This document shows, one piece after another, positions 1 to 8,074 of a DNA stretch of 28,246 nt. The translations under genes were made by a program, and so were the position numbers. The first letter of the stretch is position 1; each line of letters opens with the position of its first letter. Below the pieces are notes generated by a model, which was not told the origin of the DNA, did not search any database, and saw only the letters and a program-made list of their open reading frames with translations. Source of the DNA: VMEP01 sp964414265 (lineage in GTDB: Bacteria > Patescibacteriota > Minisyncoccia > Phycocordibacterales > VMEP01). The DNA is taken from assembly GCA_964414265.1 (NCBI GenBank), contig CAYPVT010000005.1:1-28246 (forward strand), given 5' to 3'.

Positions 1-10
1 CATTGTTAAT

Positions 11-75
11 GTGCGAGATTTCCTGATCTTTTCGATCATTGTGCGACGCGAGTTCTTAAAACTTAATTTGTGCGA
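11..75. repeat. Three copies of GTGCGA at about 30-base spacing
   Basis: GTGCGA occurs at 11-16, 41-46 and 70-75, each preceded by an A/T-rich stretch, with start-to-start spacing of 30 and 29 bases. This is seen directly. The array may continue off the left edge. It could be iteron-like protein-binding sites or the tail of a larger repeat. The rest of 1-306 is AT-rich and I see no gene in it; a G/C-rich patch near 256-270 can form a short hairpin just past the end of the leftmost gene. Confidence 0.4.
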
Positions 76-306
76 CATCTATATAATCTACCTAAAGCAC
101 TCCCCTTAAGTATTAAGGCCTGTATGTTGGGGTTTAATTATTATTGATGTTTTATATTCTTTTACGTGTAAGTTTTATTTATTTCTCACTTCAATATATT
201 TGAATAATATTTATCAAAATAGATACTAGGTATACTTTCTCTAATAATCCTCACTTGGGGGCTTCCCCTCCCTTTTTGTGGGTTACCCTTAAATATAGCT
301 ATTTGG

Positions 307-1383
307 TTATTTCTCTTCTTCTTTGAGGTTTGGAATCTTATTTGAATCTACTACTGTAAATGTAGTCCTACCAATAAGCGCCCCTGAAGCTGTTTCGGTT
401 GAACATCGCCAAAGACCAGGGCGTAAGTTTAGTTTTTTACTGTAACCGCGATAACCGCCTTCCCGCCCACCTTCTATTGGAAAACTAATTATTGATGATA
501 TCTGCCACTTAGATTCTAAGTTGTCGTAATACTCCCATTTATGATTTATATTCGTTGAGAGTTTAACAGGGGCAAAGACAGAGCTAAAGCAGTAGGTTGC
601 TTCGTTTCGTTGTTTGTTAAAAATTTTATTGGTGTCATAAAATACATCAAACCACCTCGGCTCTTCATATAAAACTCTGTAATTCCCCTTGTTTGTTTTT
701 TCAACAAGATGATATATACCAATTTCCTGAAGAGATAGTGGTACCGGCGGGATAACATTAAAAAAATATAAAGCATTAAATAAAACAAAGATTGTAAGTA
801 TTGAGAAAAATATTTTCTTTATTTTACTAATAACCTCCTTGTTTGTAAGAAAAATAATTCCCAAAAAAACTCCTATTAAAACAAGACTCGCTATTCCACC
901 AACTGCAAAAACATAATTCCCTATTTCTCCTAAAATCATTGGAACAACAAAGGTTAGGTAAAGTAAAGACAAAAAATACCAAACAGAAATATGGAAATTA
1001 ATTCTAGTATAGCGCTCGCGGATAAATTCATTTCCGATAACAAACGCGCCTAATATCAACAAAAAGAGCGAACTACCCTCAAATGTTCCACTTTTTCCAT
1101 AAAGAAAGAGGAAGCTACCGGCGATATTACCAAAAGCAAACTGTATAATTGCAAGCAAAACAACTGGTATCATCTCCCCTTTTTTCTTATATAAAGATAG
1201 AGGTAAGATACCAAACGCCGATAAGATTAAATAAAAAACGAGAACGAGATTGCCTAGTAATTGATCAGGGCGCGCAAATGTAATGGAATCCCAAACAAAA
1301 CCAAGAAGTATTGAAGTTATCCCAATATAACGCTCGTATTTTACGATGTACTTTTTAAAAATTAAAGTGGGATTGTAAATCAT
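307..1383 (-). CDS. DUF2914 domain membrane protein
   Basis: A 358-residue protein with about seven hydrophobic segments (roughly residues 20-37, 42-65, 71-96, 105-121, 132-152, 157-179 and 190-211), followed by a soluble C-terminal domain of about 140 residues. The end of that domain has the look of DUF2914: HKWEYY near the start, a glycine/arginine-rich stretch, then LRPGLWRCS and a final TTFTVV strand. DUF2914 has no defined biochemical role. The start codon directly follows the stop of the metalloprotease gene (TAAATG), so the two are almost certainly co-transcribed and translationally coupled. It is the last gene of the MacAB-like operon, which suggests a role at the cell surface. The domain call is by pattern memory and the specific function is unknown. 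Confidence 0.75.
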   Translation of the reverse strand: MIYNPTLIFKKYIVKYERYIGITSILLGFVWDSITFARPDQLLGNLVLVFYLILSAFGILPLSLYKKKGEMIPVVLLAIIQFAFGNIAGSFLFLYGKSGTFEGSSLFLLILGAFVIGNEFIRERYTRINFHISVWYFLSLLYLTFVVPMILGEIGNYVFAVGGIASLVLIGVFLGIIFLTNKEVISKIKKIFFSILTIFVLFNALYFFNVIPPVPLSLQEIGIYHLVEKTNKGNYRVLYEEPRWFDVFYDTNKIFNKQRNEATYCFSSVFAPVKLSTNINHKWEYYDNLESKWQISSIISFPIEGGREGGYRGYSKKLNLRPGLWRCSTETASGALIGRTTFTVVDSNKIPNLKEEEK

Positions 1384-2331
1384 TTATTTTATTCCACATC
1401 TCGTTTTAAGAGCTGTAATATCATCTCCGGTTAACGTTTGGTTTTTACTTACATTCAACTTATACATAATTGCAGTTTTATCTTCAACATGAGGAAGGCT
1501 TAGGGCGTGACCTAATTCATGAGACAAAACCCTTAATAATTTAGCGCGACTATTAAATTCGTAGATATCAATTTCTTCTCCACCTTTCCCGTCGTTACGA
1601 TAAACCCCCTCTTCAAATTCATCGCCCAAGGAATCTCCAATTTGGTTGTATTCCTGAACACCTAAATTAAGTTCATTCGCAATACTATTAATCACTACCA
1701 CAAGCGACCTTATATTGGAGACGTATTCATTAACAATATTTTTAAGCACTTCTAGTTCTTTTATTTCTGCTTCAATTACCACTCTCTCTGCTTGAAGTTT
1801 TTCATAGTCTTTTTTAGGAGCACCGCCTTTTGCGTTCCAAAAAGTAACCTGCCTATCGTACTCCTCTACCCTTTTATTAAAAATATCAAGACGCGCATCA
1901 TAATTTGCTTTTGCCTCTTTGTAGAGCGCGTTTAGTTCAATATATTTTGCATTTAATTCATCGTAGGTGCTTCTACTTTGATCAACTGACATACCCAAAC
2001 TTTTTAATTTACTTGTTGCTTCTTGTCGATAATCGTAAATAAGATTTATCTTCAGCTTTCCTTGAGTATCATACTGGAAAAGATTTCTACCAATCTCTTT
2101 TTCCCAAATATTTTCTGATTCTTTAAGGACGCCCAAAAACTCTTCTTTTGATAAACCAAAACGTGAATCAAATGCACCCAGTGAATACGCGATTGGTGTA
2201 CCGCATGGATCATAAATTGACTGAATACTGCCCACTACGAGCTGATAGCGCTCTTTTATAGGTTCTTTGAAGGTAACAGCAAAAACCACAATTACCACAA
2301 TATAGATACTAAATTTAAAAACTTTTTTCAT
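1384..2331 (-). CDS. Secreted or anchored metzincin-type zinc metalloprotease with coiled-coil insert
   Basis: A 315-residue protein with a hydrophobic N-terminal segment (about residues 7-21) that could be a signal peptide or membrane anchor. The zinc-binding motif HELGHALSLPH lies at residues 271-281 and fits HExxHxxxxxH, the metzincin/matrixin signature. AIMY at 287-290 follows as a plausible Met-turn. Residues about 120-205 are rich in E, K, A and L with heptad character, so a long coiled coil separates the N-terminal part from the catalytic end. Cys43 and Cys313 could form a disulphide outside the cell. The gene sits 24 bases after the MacB-like permease and abuts the DUF2914 gene. This context suggests the protease acts on, or is exported by, the neighbouring transporter (inference). 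Substrates are unknown. Confidence 0.8.
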   Translation of the reverse strand: MKKVFKFSIYIVVIVVFAVTFKEPIKERYQLVVGSIQSIYDPCGTPIAYSLGAFDSRFGLSKEEFLGVLKESENIWEKEIGRNLFQYDTQGKLKINLIYDYRQEATSKLKSLGMSVDQSRSTYDELNAKYIELNALYKEAKANYDARLDIFNKRVEEYDRQVTFWNAKGGAPKKDYEKLQAERVVIEAEIKELEVLKNIVNEYVSNIRSLVVVINSIANELNLGVQEYNQIGDSLGDEFEEGVYRNDGKGGEEIDIYEFNSRAKLLRVLSHELGHALSLPHVEDKTAIMYKLNVSKNQTLTGDDITALKTRCGIK

Positions 2332-2355
2332 TTTGAGAAGTTATATGAGGATTAA

Positions 2356-3594
2356 CTATTCGTATCTTAAGGCCTCAATTGGGCTTTTTGCTGCCGCTTT
2401 TTTCGCAGGATAGATACCGAAGATTAACCCAACTGTTGCAGAGACAGCTATCCCCAAAAATGCCGCCAACCATGGGAACGTAAAGCTCCAAGCCATTCCA
2501 TAAAAAGTACTAATAATGAAAGCTATTAAAAATGAAAGTAGTGAGCCGAGCGCAATACCTATTATACCGCCTATACCAGTTAGGATCGTCGCTTCAAGTA
2601 AAAATTGAGTAAGAATATTCTTTTTTGTTGCACCGAGCGCTTTACGCAAACCAATTTCTCTTGTTCTTTCAGTAACAGAAACGAGCATTATGTTCATAAT
2701 TCCAATACCGCCAACAACAAGCGAAATCGCTGCCACTAAGGCCAAAAAGAGAGTTAGAGTGTTCAATATTGTTTCAACTGTTTTTAGGGCATCGGCTTGT
2801 GTTTCAATTCCAAAATCATCTTTACTTGGATTTGTAATATTGTGTGCATCACGTAATGTTGTTTTTATGTCTTCTACGGTCTTATTTATATTAGCTTCGC
2901 TATCTGCTCGAACAACTATTCTATTAAAATGTTTTATTCCGAAAATATAGCTTTGAGCTGTGGTATATGGCAACATCGCAATTTCATCAAAATTAAATAA
3001 CGACGAACCACCTTTTTCTGGAAGTAATCCAATTACCAAAAAATTTCTACCTTTAATTTTTATGCGTTCACCTAAAAGATTTTGATTTGGAGAAAGTTCC
3101 TTTGCTGCTTTTGCTCCCAAAATGACAACGTCAGCGTATCCACGCACGTCATCTTCATTTAGGTTTCTACCCTCGGAAGGAAAGGCGTCGTAAATTTCGG
3201 CCATCATTTCCGTTCCCCCAAAAATATTTAAAGCATATGTCTCCCCTTCATACGAAGCAGTTTCGCTACCAAAAACAATCGGCATAATTCCATCTTGGTG
3301 TGGTAGATTTTCTTTTCGAGAAAGAAGATCTAAGTCTCTTTGCTTTAAAGAAGCACTTAGTGTTGCAATAACATCGGTTGGACCCTTTGGTGTTCTCCCG
3401 GGAACTATACCAATCGTCTTGGCCCCAATCCCCTGTATTTGGCCCAAAATAAGGTTTTCAGCCCCCTGCCCTAGCGAAACAACCATTATTATCGCGGTAA
3501 CTCCAATAACGATTCCTAGTATGGTAAGGCTAGATCTTGTTTTATTGGTCTTGAGCCCGCCCGAAGCAATTTTTATACTATGTTTTAAGCTCAT
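2356..3594 (-). CDS. MacB/FtsX-type ABC transporter permease
   Basis: A 412-residue permease of the MacB_PCD-FtsX type. It has one N-terminal membrane helix (about residues 20-42, within SLTILGIVIGVTAIIMVVSL), a large extracytoplasmic domain (about 45-265), and three C-terminal helices starting near 275, 330 and 370. The segment ERTREIGLRKALGATKKNI before the second C-terminal helix is the typical coupling region of this family. It should pair with the ATPase encoded one base upstream and the adaptor gene upstream of that. Such systems use mechanotransmission to move peptides, lipoproteins or antibiotics across the envelope. In an organism without a classical outer membrane the closest analogue would be Bacillus YknXYZ-type transporters (established knowledge applied by inference). 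Substrate unknown. Confidence 0.92.
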   Translation of the reverse strand: MSLKHSIKIASGGLKTNKTRSSLTILGIVIGVTAIIMVVSLGQGAENLILGQIQGIGAKTIGIVPGRTPKGPTDVIATLSASLKQRDLDLLSRKENLPHQDGIMPIVFGSETASYEGETYALNIFGGTEMMAEIYDAFPSEGRNLNEDDVRGYADVVILGAKAAKELSPNQNLLGERIKIKGRNFLVIGLLPEKGGSSLFNFDEIAMLPYTTAQSYIFGIKHFNRIVVRADSEANINKTVEDIKTTLRDAHNITNPSKDDFGIETQADALKTVETILNTLTLFLALVAAISLVVGGIGIMNIMLVSVTERTREIGLRKALGATKKNILTQFLLEATILTGIGGIIGIALGSLLSFLIAFIISTFYGMAWSFTFPWLAAFLGIAVSATVGLIFGIYPAKKAAAKSPIEALRYE

Positions 3595-3595
3595 T

Positions 3596-4312
3596 TTATT
3601 TTAAGAAGGCTTTCCCTGTGCGTCGTTCTTTAACCTTTTCGTCACTTTCTATTACACCGTCACGAAGTCTAATTATCCTTTCTGCATATTCAGCGGTATA
3701 TGTTTCGTGGGTAATAAGAATAATTGTGTGCCCTCTATCACGATTTAATTTCTGAATTATATCCATAACCAGTTCTCCTGATTTTGAATCAAGGTTACCA
3801 GTTGGTTCATCTGCAAAAATAACCTGAGGCTTATTAACCAAGGCTCGAGCAATAGCAACGCGCTGTTTTTCTCCACCAGATAATTGGGATGGTTCAAAAT
3901 CTAACCGATGTGTTAATCCAACTGATTCAATAGCTTCCTTTGCCATTTCGTCCCAAAGTTCTTCTTTGACCCCTGAATAAGTAAGTGGTAATTTTACATT
4001 TTCTAAAACAGTAGTTCGTGGCAAAAGATTAAAAGACTGGAAAATAAATCCTAGTTTTTTATTTCTAACGTGAGCCACCTCTTCTTCGTTGTAGTCTTCA
4101 AGATTTTTACCGTCAAAAATATATTCCCCACCAGTAGGCTTGTCCAAAAACCCAAGAATATGAAGTAGTGTTGATTTACCAGAACCAGAAGGACCCATTA
4201 TCGCGACAAACTGCCCTTCGGGTATTTCGAAAGAAACTTTTTTTAAAACATTAGTCGCGACCTGTTCATCGTGATATGTTTTCTCTAAATTTTTAACTGC
4301 CATTAATGCCAT
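3596..4312 (-). CDS. MacB/LolD-type ABC transporter ATPase
   Basis: A 238-residue nucleotide-binding subunit. Walker A is GPSGSGKS at residues 40-47. The Q-loop lies in FIFQSFNLLPRTTVLENV, the signature is LSGGEKQRVAIARAL, Walker B is VIFADEPTGNLDS, and the switch histidine is in ILITHE. The NLDS after Walker B is typical of the LolD/MacB/FtsE group. It ends one base before the permease start, so the two are tightly coupled. Translation could also begin three codons in (MAVKN). It powers the MacB-like permease together with the MacA-like adaptor upstream. Confidence 0.94.
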   Translation of the reverse strand: MALMAVKNLEKTYHDEQVATNVLKKVSFEIPEGQFVAIMGPSGSGKSTLLHILGFLDKPTGGEYIFDGKNLEDYNEEEVAHVRNKKLGFIFQSFNLLPRTTVLENVKLPLTYSGVKEELWDEMAKEAIESVGLTHRLDFEPSQLSGGEKQRVAIARALVNKPQVIFADEPTGNLDSKSGELVMDIIQKLNRDRGHTIILITHETYTAEYAERIIRLRDGVIESDEKVKERRTGKAFLK

Positions 4313-4346
4313 TCCGTTTAAAGTATTTAATTTTATTTATAAATTA

Positions 4347-5879
4347 CTACTTTGTTTTAACCATATCTCCTTCTTTCAACCCCGAGAGCACTTCAATGTC
4401 GCCACTTGAACCCCTGATTCCAGTCGTAATAATAACTTCACTAGTATTTTTCCCATCAAAAAGGGTAACTGTCTTTACTTTATCTTTTGTAGTGATTGTG
4501 CGCCCAGGAACAAATAGAACGTTTTCTTTTCTTTCTCCAACTATATCTGTATTAGCAGTCATTCCAGATTTAATACGAGAATCATTCTTATCAAAATTAA
4601 ATGTTGTCTTGTATGTTGCAACCCCGTCGACTATTGTTTCGGCTGGATCTATTTTTGACACTGTTGCCGCAAAAATAACATCACTTCCATAAGCATCCAA
4701 AGTAATTTCTGCTTTATTACCAGTTTTTATCTTTGCAATATCAGATTCTGGCACATTTGCCTCAACTTCATATTGTGCATCTGAAATAACAGACATTAAG
4801 ACCGCTGAAGGAGAAGCTATTTCTCCAACCTTAGAATCCTGTTTAACCACCACACCTCCTATTGGAGAATAAACTACAGATTTAGCCAATTGAGATTCTA
4901 GGTTTGCCACGTTTGCTTTAGCCGCATCAAGAGCTGCTTCTTGCGCTAAAATTTTCTCAGGAACACTACCTGCTTGTTTTAGGGCGAGTTTTGATTTACT
5001 ACTAATCAAAGTTTCAGAAGCAGAAGTTAGTGTGGAAAGCGCAGAAGTTACGTTTGTTCTTCCAGTTGCTATTGCTGACTTGTAACCATCAATAGTTGTC
5101 TGGGTTAAGGTCGAACTAACCGAAAGTCCATTTACCGCAAACGCAATTTTATCGAGATAGTTTTGTACCAATCTTAGATTTGTCTTTGCTTCGTTAGCAT
5201 ACGAAACCACATCTTGTGATGCTGAAATCTTAGAAACTGAAGAGTTCCAAGCAATTAGCATTTCTTCCATTGCTAATCTTCCAGACTCAATGTCACTTTT
5301 TAGTTGGTTGTCGGAAAGAACAAAGTTTATTTGTGGATTTGAGCTCTTTGGATTACTCATAAACTGATCAACCTTATTTCGAATAGCATCATCAGCGTAT
5401 ACGTAACTACTCTTAACGTCATTAATAACGTCATTGGTTGCACTATCAACATCAACCTGAGAAACGTAAATATCTTCTACGCGTGTCCCCTTTTTTAGTT
5501 CATCCAATTTTGCTTGCTCTGCTTTTACTGTTGCCATTGCTCCATCAAGCTGAGCTGAGATGTCGGCGGTACTAATTGCCGCAAGCGCCTCTCCTTGATA
5601 AACGTGCTCTCCGACACCATGATATACAGCAACAATTTTCCCAATTTTTTCAAAAGATAAATCAACGGTTTGGGCTGGTTTAACCTTTCCCGTGACAGAA
5701 ACAACCTGCGAGACTGTCCCACGAGCAACTGTCACATAACTTACTTCGGGAGTTTTTGTAAAATTTCTATAAAGATAAAAACCTGCAATTATGACAACTA
5801 TAGCCAAAAACCCCGAAAGCCACGGTTTTTTAATACAAAAAGTTTTAATTATTTCTAGGTAGCGCAATAAAAAGGACAT
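4347..5879 (-). CDS. MacA/HlyD-type membrane fusion (adaptor) protein
   Basis: A 510-residue adaptor with a single N-terminal membrane helix at about residues 15-35. It begins the typical HlyD/RND fold with VSYVTVARGTVSQVVSVTGKV and then a lipoyl/barrel-sandwich half. Residues about 105-330 form a long alpha-helical, alanine/serine/lysine-rich hairpin, and the second lipoyl half contains SPIGGVVVKQDSKVGE. A beta-barrel and a membrane-proximal domain follow, ending SGLKEGDMVKTK. It is first in the five-gene minus-strand operon and links to the ATPase, permease, metalloprotease and DUF2914 protein. No Shine-Dalgarno sequence is visible; the start is preceded by a run of T and an AT-rich hairpin at 5892-5906. 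Adaptors of this type bridge the permease to the cell exterior. Confidence 0.9.
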   Translation of the reverse strand: MSFLLRYLEIIKTFCIKKPWLSGFLAIVVIIAGFYLYRNFTKTPEVSYVTVARGTVSQVVSVTGKVKPAQTVDLSFEKIGKIVAVYHGVGEHVYQGEALAAISTADISAQLDGAMATVKAEQAKLDELKKGTRVEDIYVSQVDVDSATNDVINDVKSSYVYADDAIRNKVDQFMSNPKSSNPQINFVLSDNQLKSDIESGRLAMEEMLIAWNSSVSKISASQDVVSYANEAKTNLRLVQNYLDKIAFAVNGLSVSSTLTQTTIDGYKSAIATGRTNVTSALSTLTSASETLISSKSKLALKQAGSVPEKILAQEAALDAAKANVANLESQLAKSVVYSPIGGVVVKQDSKVGEIASPSAVLMSVISDAQYEVEANVPESDIAKIKTGNKAEITLDAYGSDVIFAATVSKIDPAETIVDGVATYKTTFNFDKNDSRIKSGMTANTDIVGERKENVLFVPGRTITTKDKVKTVTLFDGKNTSEVIITTGIRGSSGDIEVLSGLKEGDMVKTK

Positions 5880-5922
5880 AAAAAAAATTATTAGATTAAA
5901 AATCTAGCCGAATAATACCGAC

Positions 5923-5928
5923 ATTATA
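5923..5928 (-). promoter_or_regulatory. Extended -10 box of the macA-like operon
   Basis: On the minus strand the sequence TGTTATAAT gives a perfect TATAAT with an upstream TGn, the extended -10 pattern. No good -35 hexamer is seen. Transcription would start near 5916, leaving a leader of about 37 bases. That leader contains TAGATT-TTT-AATCTA (5892-5906) followed by a T-rich stretch just before the start codon, a weak attenuator-like hairpin. Confidence 0.55.
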
Positions 5929-6007
5929 ACATATTTTAATTTCTTTTCTCTTCCCCCACCTCATTTTATGAATAGATAAACACTCGTCCCGTTAGAAGCC
6001 GTAATGC

Positions 6008-6080
6008 TATAATCAACAAAAAGATGCCTACAGCAAAAATTAATAAAACAAAATACAGAAGCACTAATACTTCTTTCTAA
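6008..6080 (+). promoter_or_regulatory. Extended -10 promoter and 18-codon leaderless upstream ORF
   Basis: TGCTATAAT (-10 at 6008-6013) is an extended -10 element. Ten bases later an ATG at 6024 opens an 18-residue ORF (MPTAKINKTKYRSTNTSF) ending at the TAA at 6078-6080. The nuclease start codon is four bases further on, in another frame. The short ORF has no Shine-Dalgarno sequence and would sit at the very 5' end of the transcript. It could couple translation into the nuclease gene or act as a leader peptide. That it is translated is inference. Confidence 0.45.
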
Positions 6081-6084
6081 TGGG

Positions 6085-7272
6085 ATGCGTACTTCATACT
6101 CAGCACTCGACACATTTAAGATCTGCCCTCTGAAATACAAATATCAGGTTATTGAAAGGCGTCCAGCCCCAAAAAGAATAGAAGCGATTTTTGGGACTTT
6201 AATTCATAGCGCCTTGAAATACATGTTCGAGCGCAATCCCCTCTATCCAACTTTAGACGAAGTAATCAATTTCTTTACTGTAAAATTTAACGAAAAAGCA
6301 GAGGGTGTTTTATTCAACGATCCAAAAACAAAAGAGGCTGAGGAAAAAATGTATTTCGAAGAGGGTGTTCGAATGTTGCGTAATTTTTACAAAAAAAATC
6401 AACCTTGGAATTTTAACGCTCTAGAACTTGAGACGAGATTCTCTTTAGACCTCGTTGATGAAAAAACAAACCGTACCCATACCCTTTCTGGAATAATCGA
6501 CCGTATCGACAAAAACGAAGAAGACGAGTCATACGAAATAATTGATTACAAAACTGCAAAAAAAATGCCGGCGGAATCAACGCTTGAAGAAAACCTACAA
6601 TTAAACTTGTACCATTTAGCCTTAACGAAACGCTGGCCCTCAATAACTTCTGGAAAAATTAAACTATCTTTATATTTCCTAAAACACAACGAAAAAATAT
6701 CACTTACCCCAAACGAAGAGGTGATAAAAAAAGCGCGCGAAGCATTACTCTCTACAATTCGTGAAGTTGAGGAAAAAACCGAAAAAGATAGCTTTGAGCC
6801 AATGCCAGGGCCATTGTGTGATTATTGTGGATTCCGCCCAATTTGCCCAATGTGGTCGCATGAATATAAGGTAGAAAAAAATGAACCTAGTGAAAAAGAG
6901 GTTACCTCAGCAATTGACGAATTTTTTGAGTTAAAAGAAGGTGAGGATAAAAACAAAGATCGTTTAGGAGAACTGCGAGAGATAATCATCAACTACATGG
7001 ATAAAGAAAAGGTTGAACGAGTTTTTGGTGGTCCTGGATTTATTACTCGGACAAATCAAGAGCGCGTATCTTATGATTTAGAAAAAATCCGACCACAATT
7101 AGAAGCGCACGGACACTGGCAACAACTACTAACCCCTGATGCAAAAAAGCTTGAGGAAATTGTAAACGAACTTACCGAAGAAGAAATATCCGCAATGAAA
7201 GAAGCTAAAATTACAAAAAAATTCGCAACACTAAAATCAACCAAGAAAAAAGGAGAAGTCGAGGAAGAATAA
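6085..7272 (+). CDS. PD-(D/E)XK nuclease of the Cas4/RecB/AddB-like family with Fe-S cysteines
   Basis: A 395-residue nuclease-fold protein. Visible motifs are C14 in FKICPLKYKY, H41 in GTLIHSAL, the acidic segment ALELETRF near 112-119, GIIDRID with D139, and IIDYKTAK with D154 and K156. QLNLYHLAL (about 172-180) supplies the conserved glutamine/tyrosine motif. Three cysteines follow in CDYCGFRPIC (C245, C248, C254). C14 plus these three match the four-cysteine iron-sulphur cluster of Cas4 and AddB-type nucleases. The C-terminal 140 residues are highly charged and may be a DNA- or partner-binding extension. No cas genes or repeats are nearby, so a repair or recombination role is more likely than CRISPR adaptation. 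A short leaderless ORF precedes it. Confidence 0.85.
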   Translation: MRTSYSALDTFKICPLKYKYQVIERRPAPKRIEAIFGTLIHSALKYMFERNPLYPTLDEVINFFTVKFNEKAEGVLFNDPKTKEAEEKMYFEEGVRMLRNFYKKNQPWNFNALELETRFSLDLVDEKTNRTHTLSGIIDRIDKNEEDESYEIIDYKTAKKMPAESTLEENLQLNLYHLALTKRWPSITSGKIKLSLYFLKHNEKISLTPNEEVIKKAREALLSTIREVEEKTEKDSFEPMPGPLCDYCGFRPICPMWSHEYKVEKNEPSEKEVTSAIDEFFELKEGEDKNKDRLGELREIIINYMDKEKVERVFGGPGFITRTNQERVSYDLEKIRPQLEAHGHWQQLLTPDAKKLEEIVNELTEEEISAMKEAKITKKFATLKSTKKKGEVEEE

Positions 7273-7288
7273 GTTGAAATAAAATTTC

Positions 7289-7669
7289 TTAGGGTGTAAG
7301 TCCTGGGCAATTAGCGGCCGGCGTATAACCAGCACTTTTTGCTTCTTCCTCAGAAGAGAATGTAATTTTATTTTGAGGACTAATAGTCTTTGCTCCAGAA
7401 CACCATTCTAGAAAATATTTCTTACCGTTTCTGGAAGCAACAAAACGTTTCTCCCCCGCTGTGATGTTATTAAAATTGGAAATTTTCCCAACCTCGCTAT
7501 TCCCCGTTATTGTCACAGGAGTTTTAGTTTCTTCTATTTTTGAAAGCCTTCCCAACCCAAAAGAAGCAAAGGCCACCAGAATTATGACTATTGGGACAAA
7601 TAGTCTCTCCTCCCCCACTTTTTGGGCTAAATCCTTGATTTTTAACAATATATAATCTATAATCCGCAT
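7289..7669 (-). CDS. Small membrane-anchored protein with Ada-like metal-binding motif
   Basis: About 126 residues when started at the ATG at 7669; a TTG one codon upstream is the alternative. Residues about 20-40 form one membrane segment (VPIVIILVAFASFGLGRL). The C-terminal half has FVASRNGKKYFLEWC, then a spacer, SSEEEAKSAGYTPAANC. This resembles the small Ada-type zinc-binding domain with a Gly-Lys-Tyr-Phe/His lead-in and two separated cysteines, here with fewer metal ligands than canonical Ada. Proteins of this layout occur in CPR genomes (recollection). Function is unknown. It is convergent with the nuclease gene and divergent from rpmA. A TATGAT or TAAGAT -10-like box lies only 7-12 bases upstream, suggesting a very short leader. 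Confidence 0.65.
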   Translation of the reverse strand: MRIIDYILLKIKDLAQKVGEERLFVPIVIILVAFASFGLGRLSKIEETKTPVTITGNSEVGKISNFNNITAGEKRFVASRNGKKYFLEWCSGAKTISPQNKITFSSEEEAKSAGYTPAANCPGLTP

Positions 7670-7729
7670 CAACGTAATCTTATCATAAGACCTTACGGGA
7701 AAAGGCTTTTTTTAACTTTTTAAAACAAT

Positions 7730-8002
7730 ATGGCAACACGAAAAGCTGGAGGTACAGCTAAAAACCTTAGAGATTCCAATGCAAAGTACTTAGGTACTAA
7801 GCTTCATGACGGCGAAACCGCAAAGTCCGGTTCTATTATCGTGCGTCAGCGTGGAACAAAAATCATGTCAGGAAAGAACACTGGCCTCGGTACAGATCAC
7901 ACTATTTTTGCTCTAAAAGCTGGAAAGGTAAAATTTACTACGACAAGAAAAGTTGGTTTCAACGGTAAAACAACGGTAAAGAAGGTTGTAAACATTATCT
8001 AA
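7730..8002 (+). CDS. rpmA: Ribosomal protein bL27
   Basis: A 90-residue protein with the bL27 core: KAGGTAKNLRDSNAKYLGTK, SIIVRQRGTKIMSG, and GTDHTIFALKAGKV. The N-terminal tail (MATRKAGG) has no Firmicutes-type cleavable extension. bL27 sits near the peptidyl-transferase centre of the large subunit. Unusually it is not next to rplU, which is 7 kb away at 14778; in most bacteria the two form an operon. A TATCAT box at 7681-7686 could give a leader of about 36 bases. A 13-bp terminator follows at 8023-8053. Confidence 0.97.
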   Translation: MATRKAGGTAKNLRDSNAKYLGTKLHDGETAKSGSIIVRQRGTKIMSGKNTGLGTDHTIFALKAGKVKFTTTRKVGFNGKTTVKKVVNII

Positions 8003-8022
8003 TCGATTTAACCAGAAATAAT

Positions 8023-8053
8023 AAAAAAGAGCGGTAACAAACCGCTCTTTTTT
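8023..8053. terminator. Bidirectional terminator between rpmA and rplI
   Basis: A perfect 13-bp inverted repeat, six A then GAGCGGT, a five-base loop (AACAA), ACCGCTC then six T. It has a U-tract on both strands and lies between two convergent genes. Confidence 0.92.
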
Positions 8054-8074
8054 ATTATTATTTTTAGAACAGCA

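Noticed and set aside
6085..7272. Cas4 of a CRISPR-Cas locus
   Set aside because: There is no repeat-spacer array and no cas1, cas2 or effector gene in the window; the long C-terminal extension also differs from Cas4.
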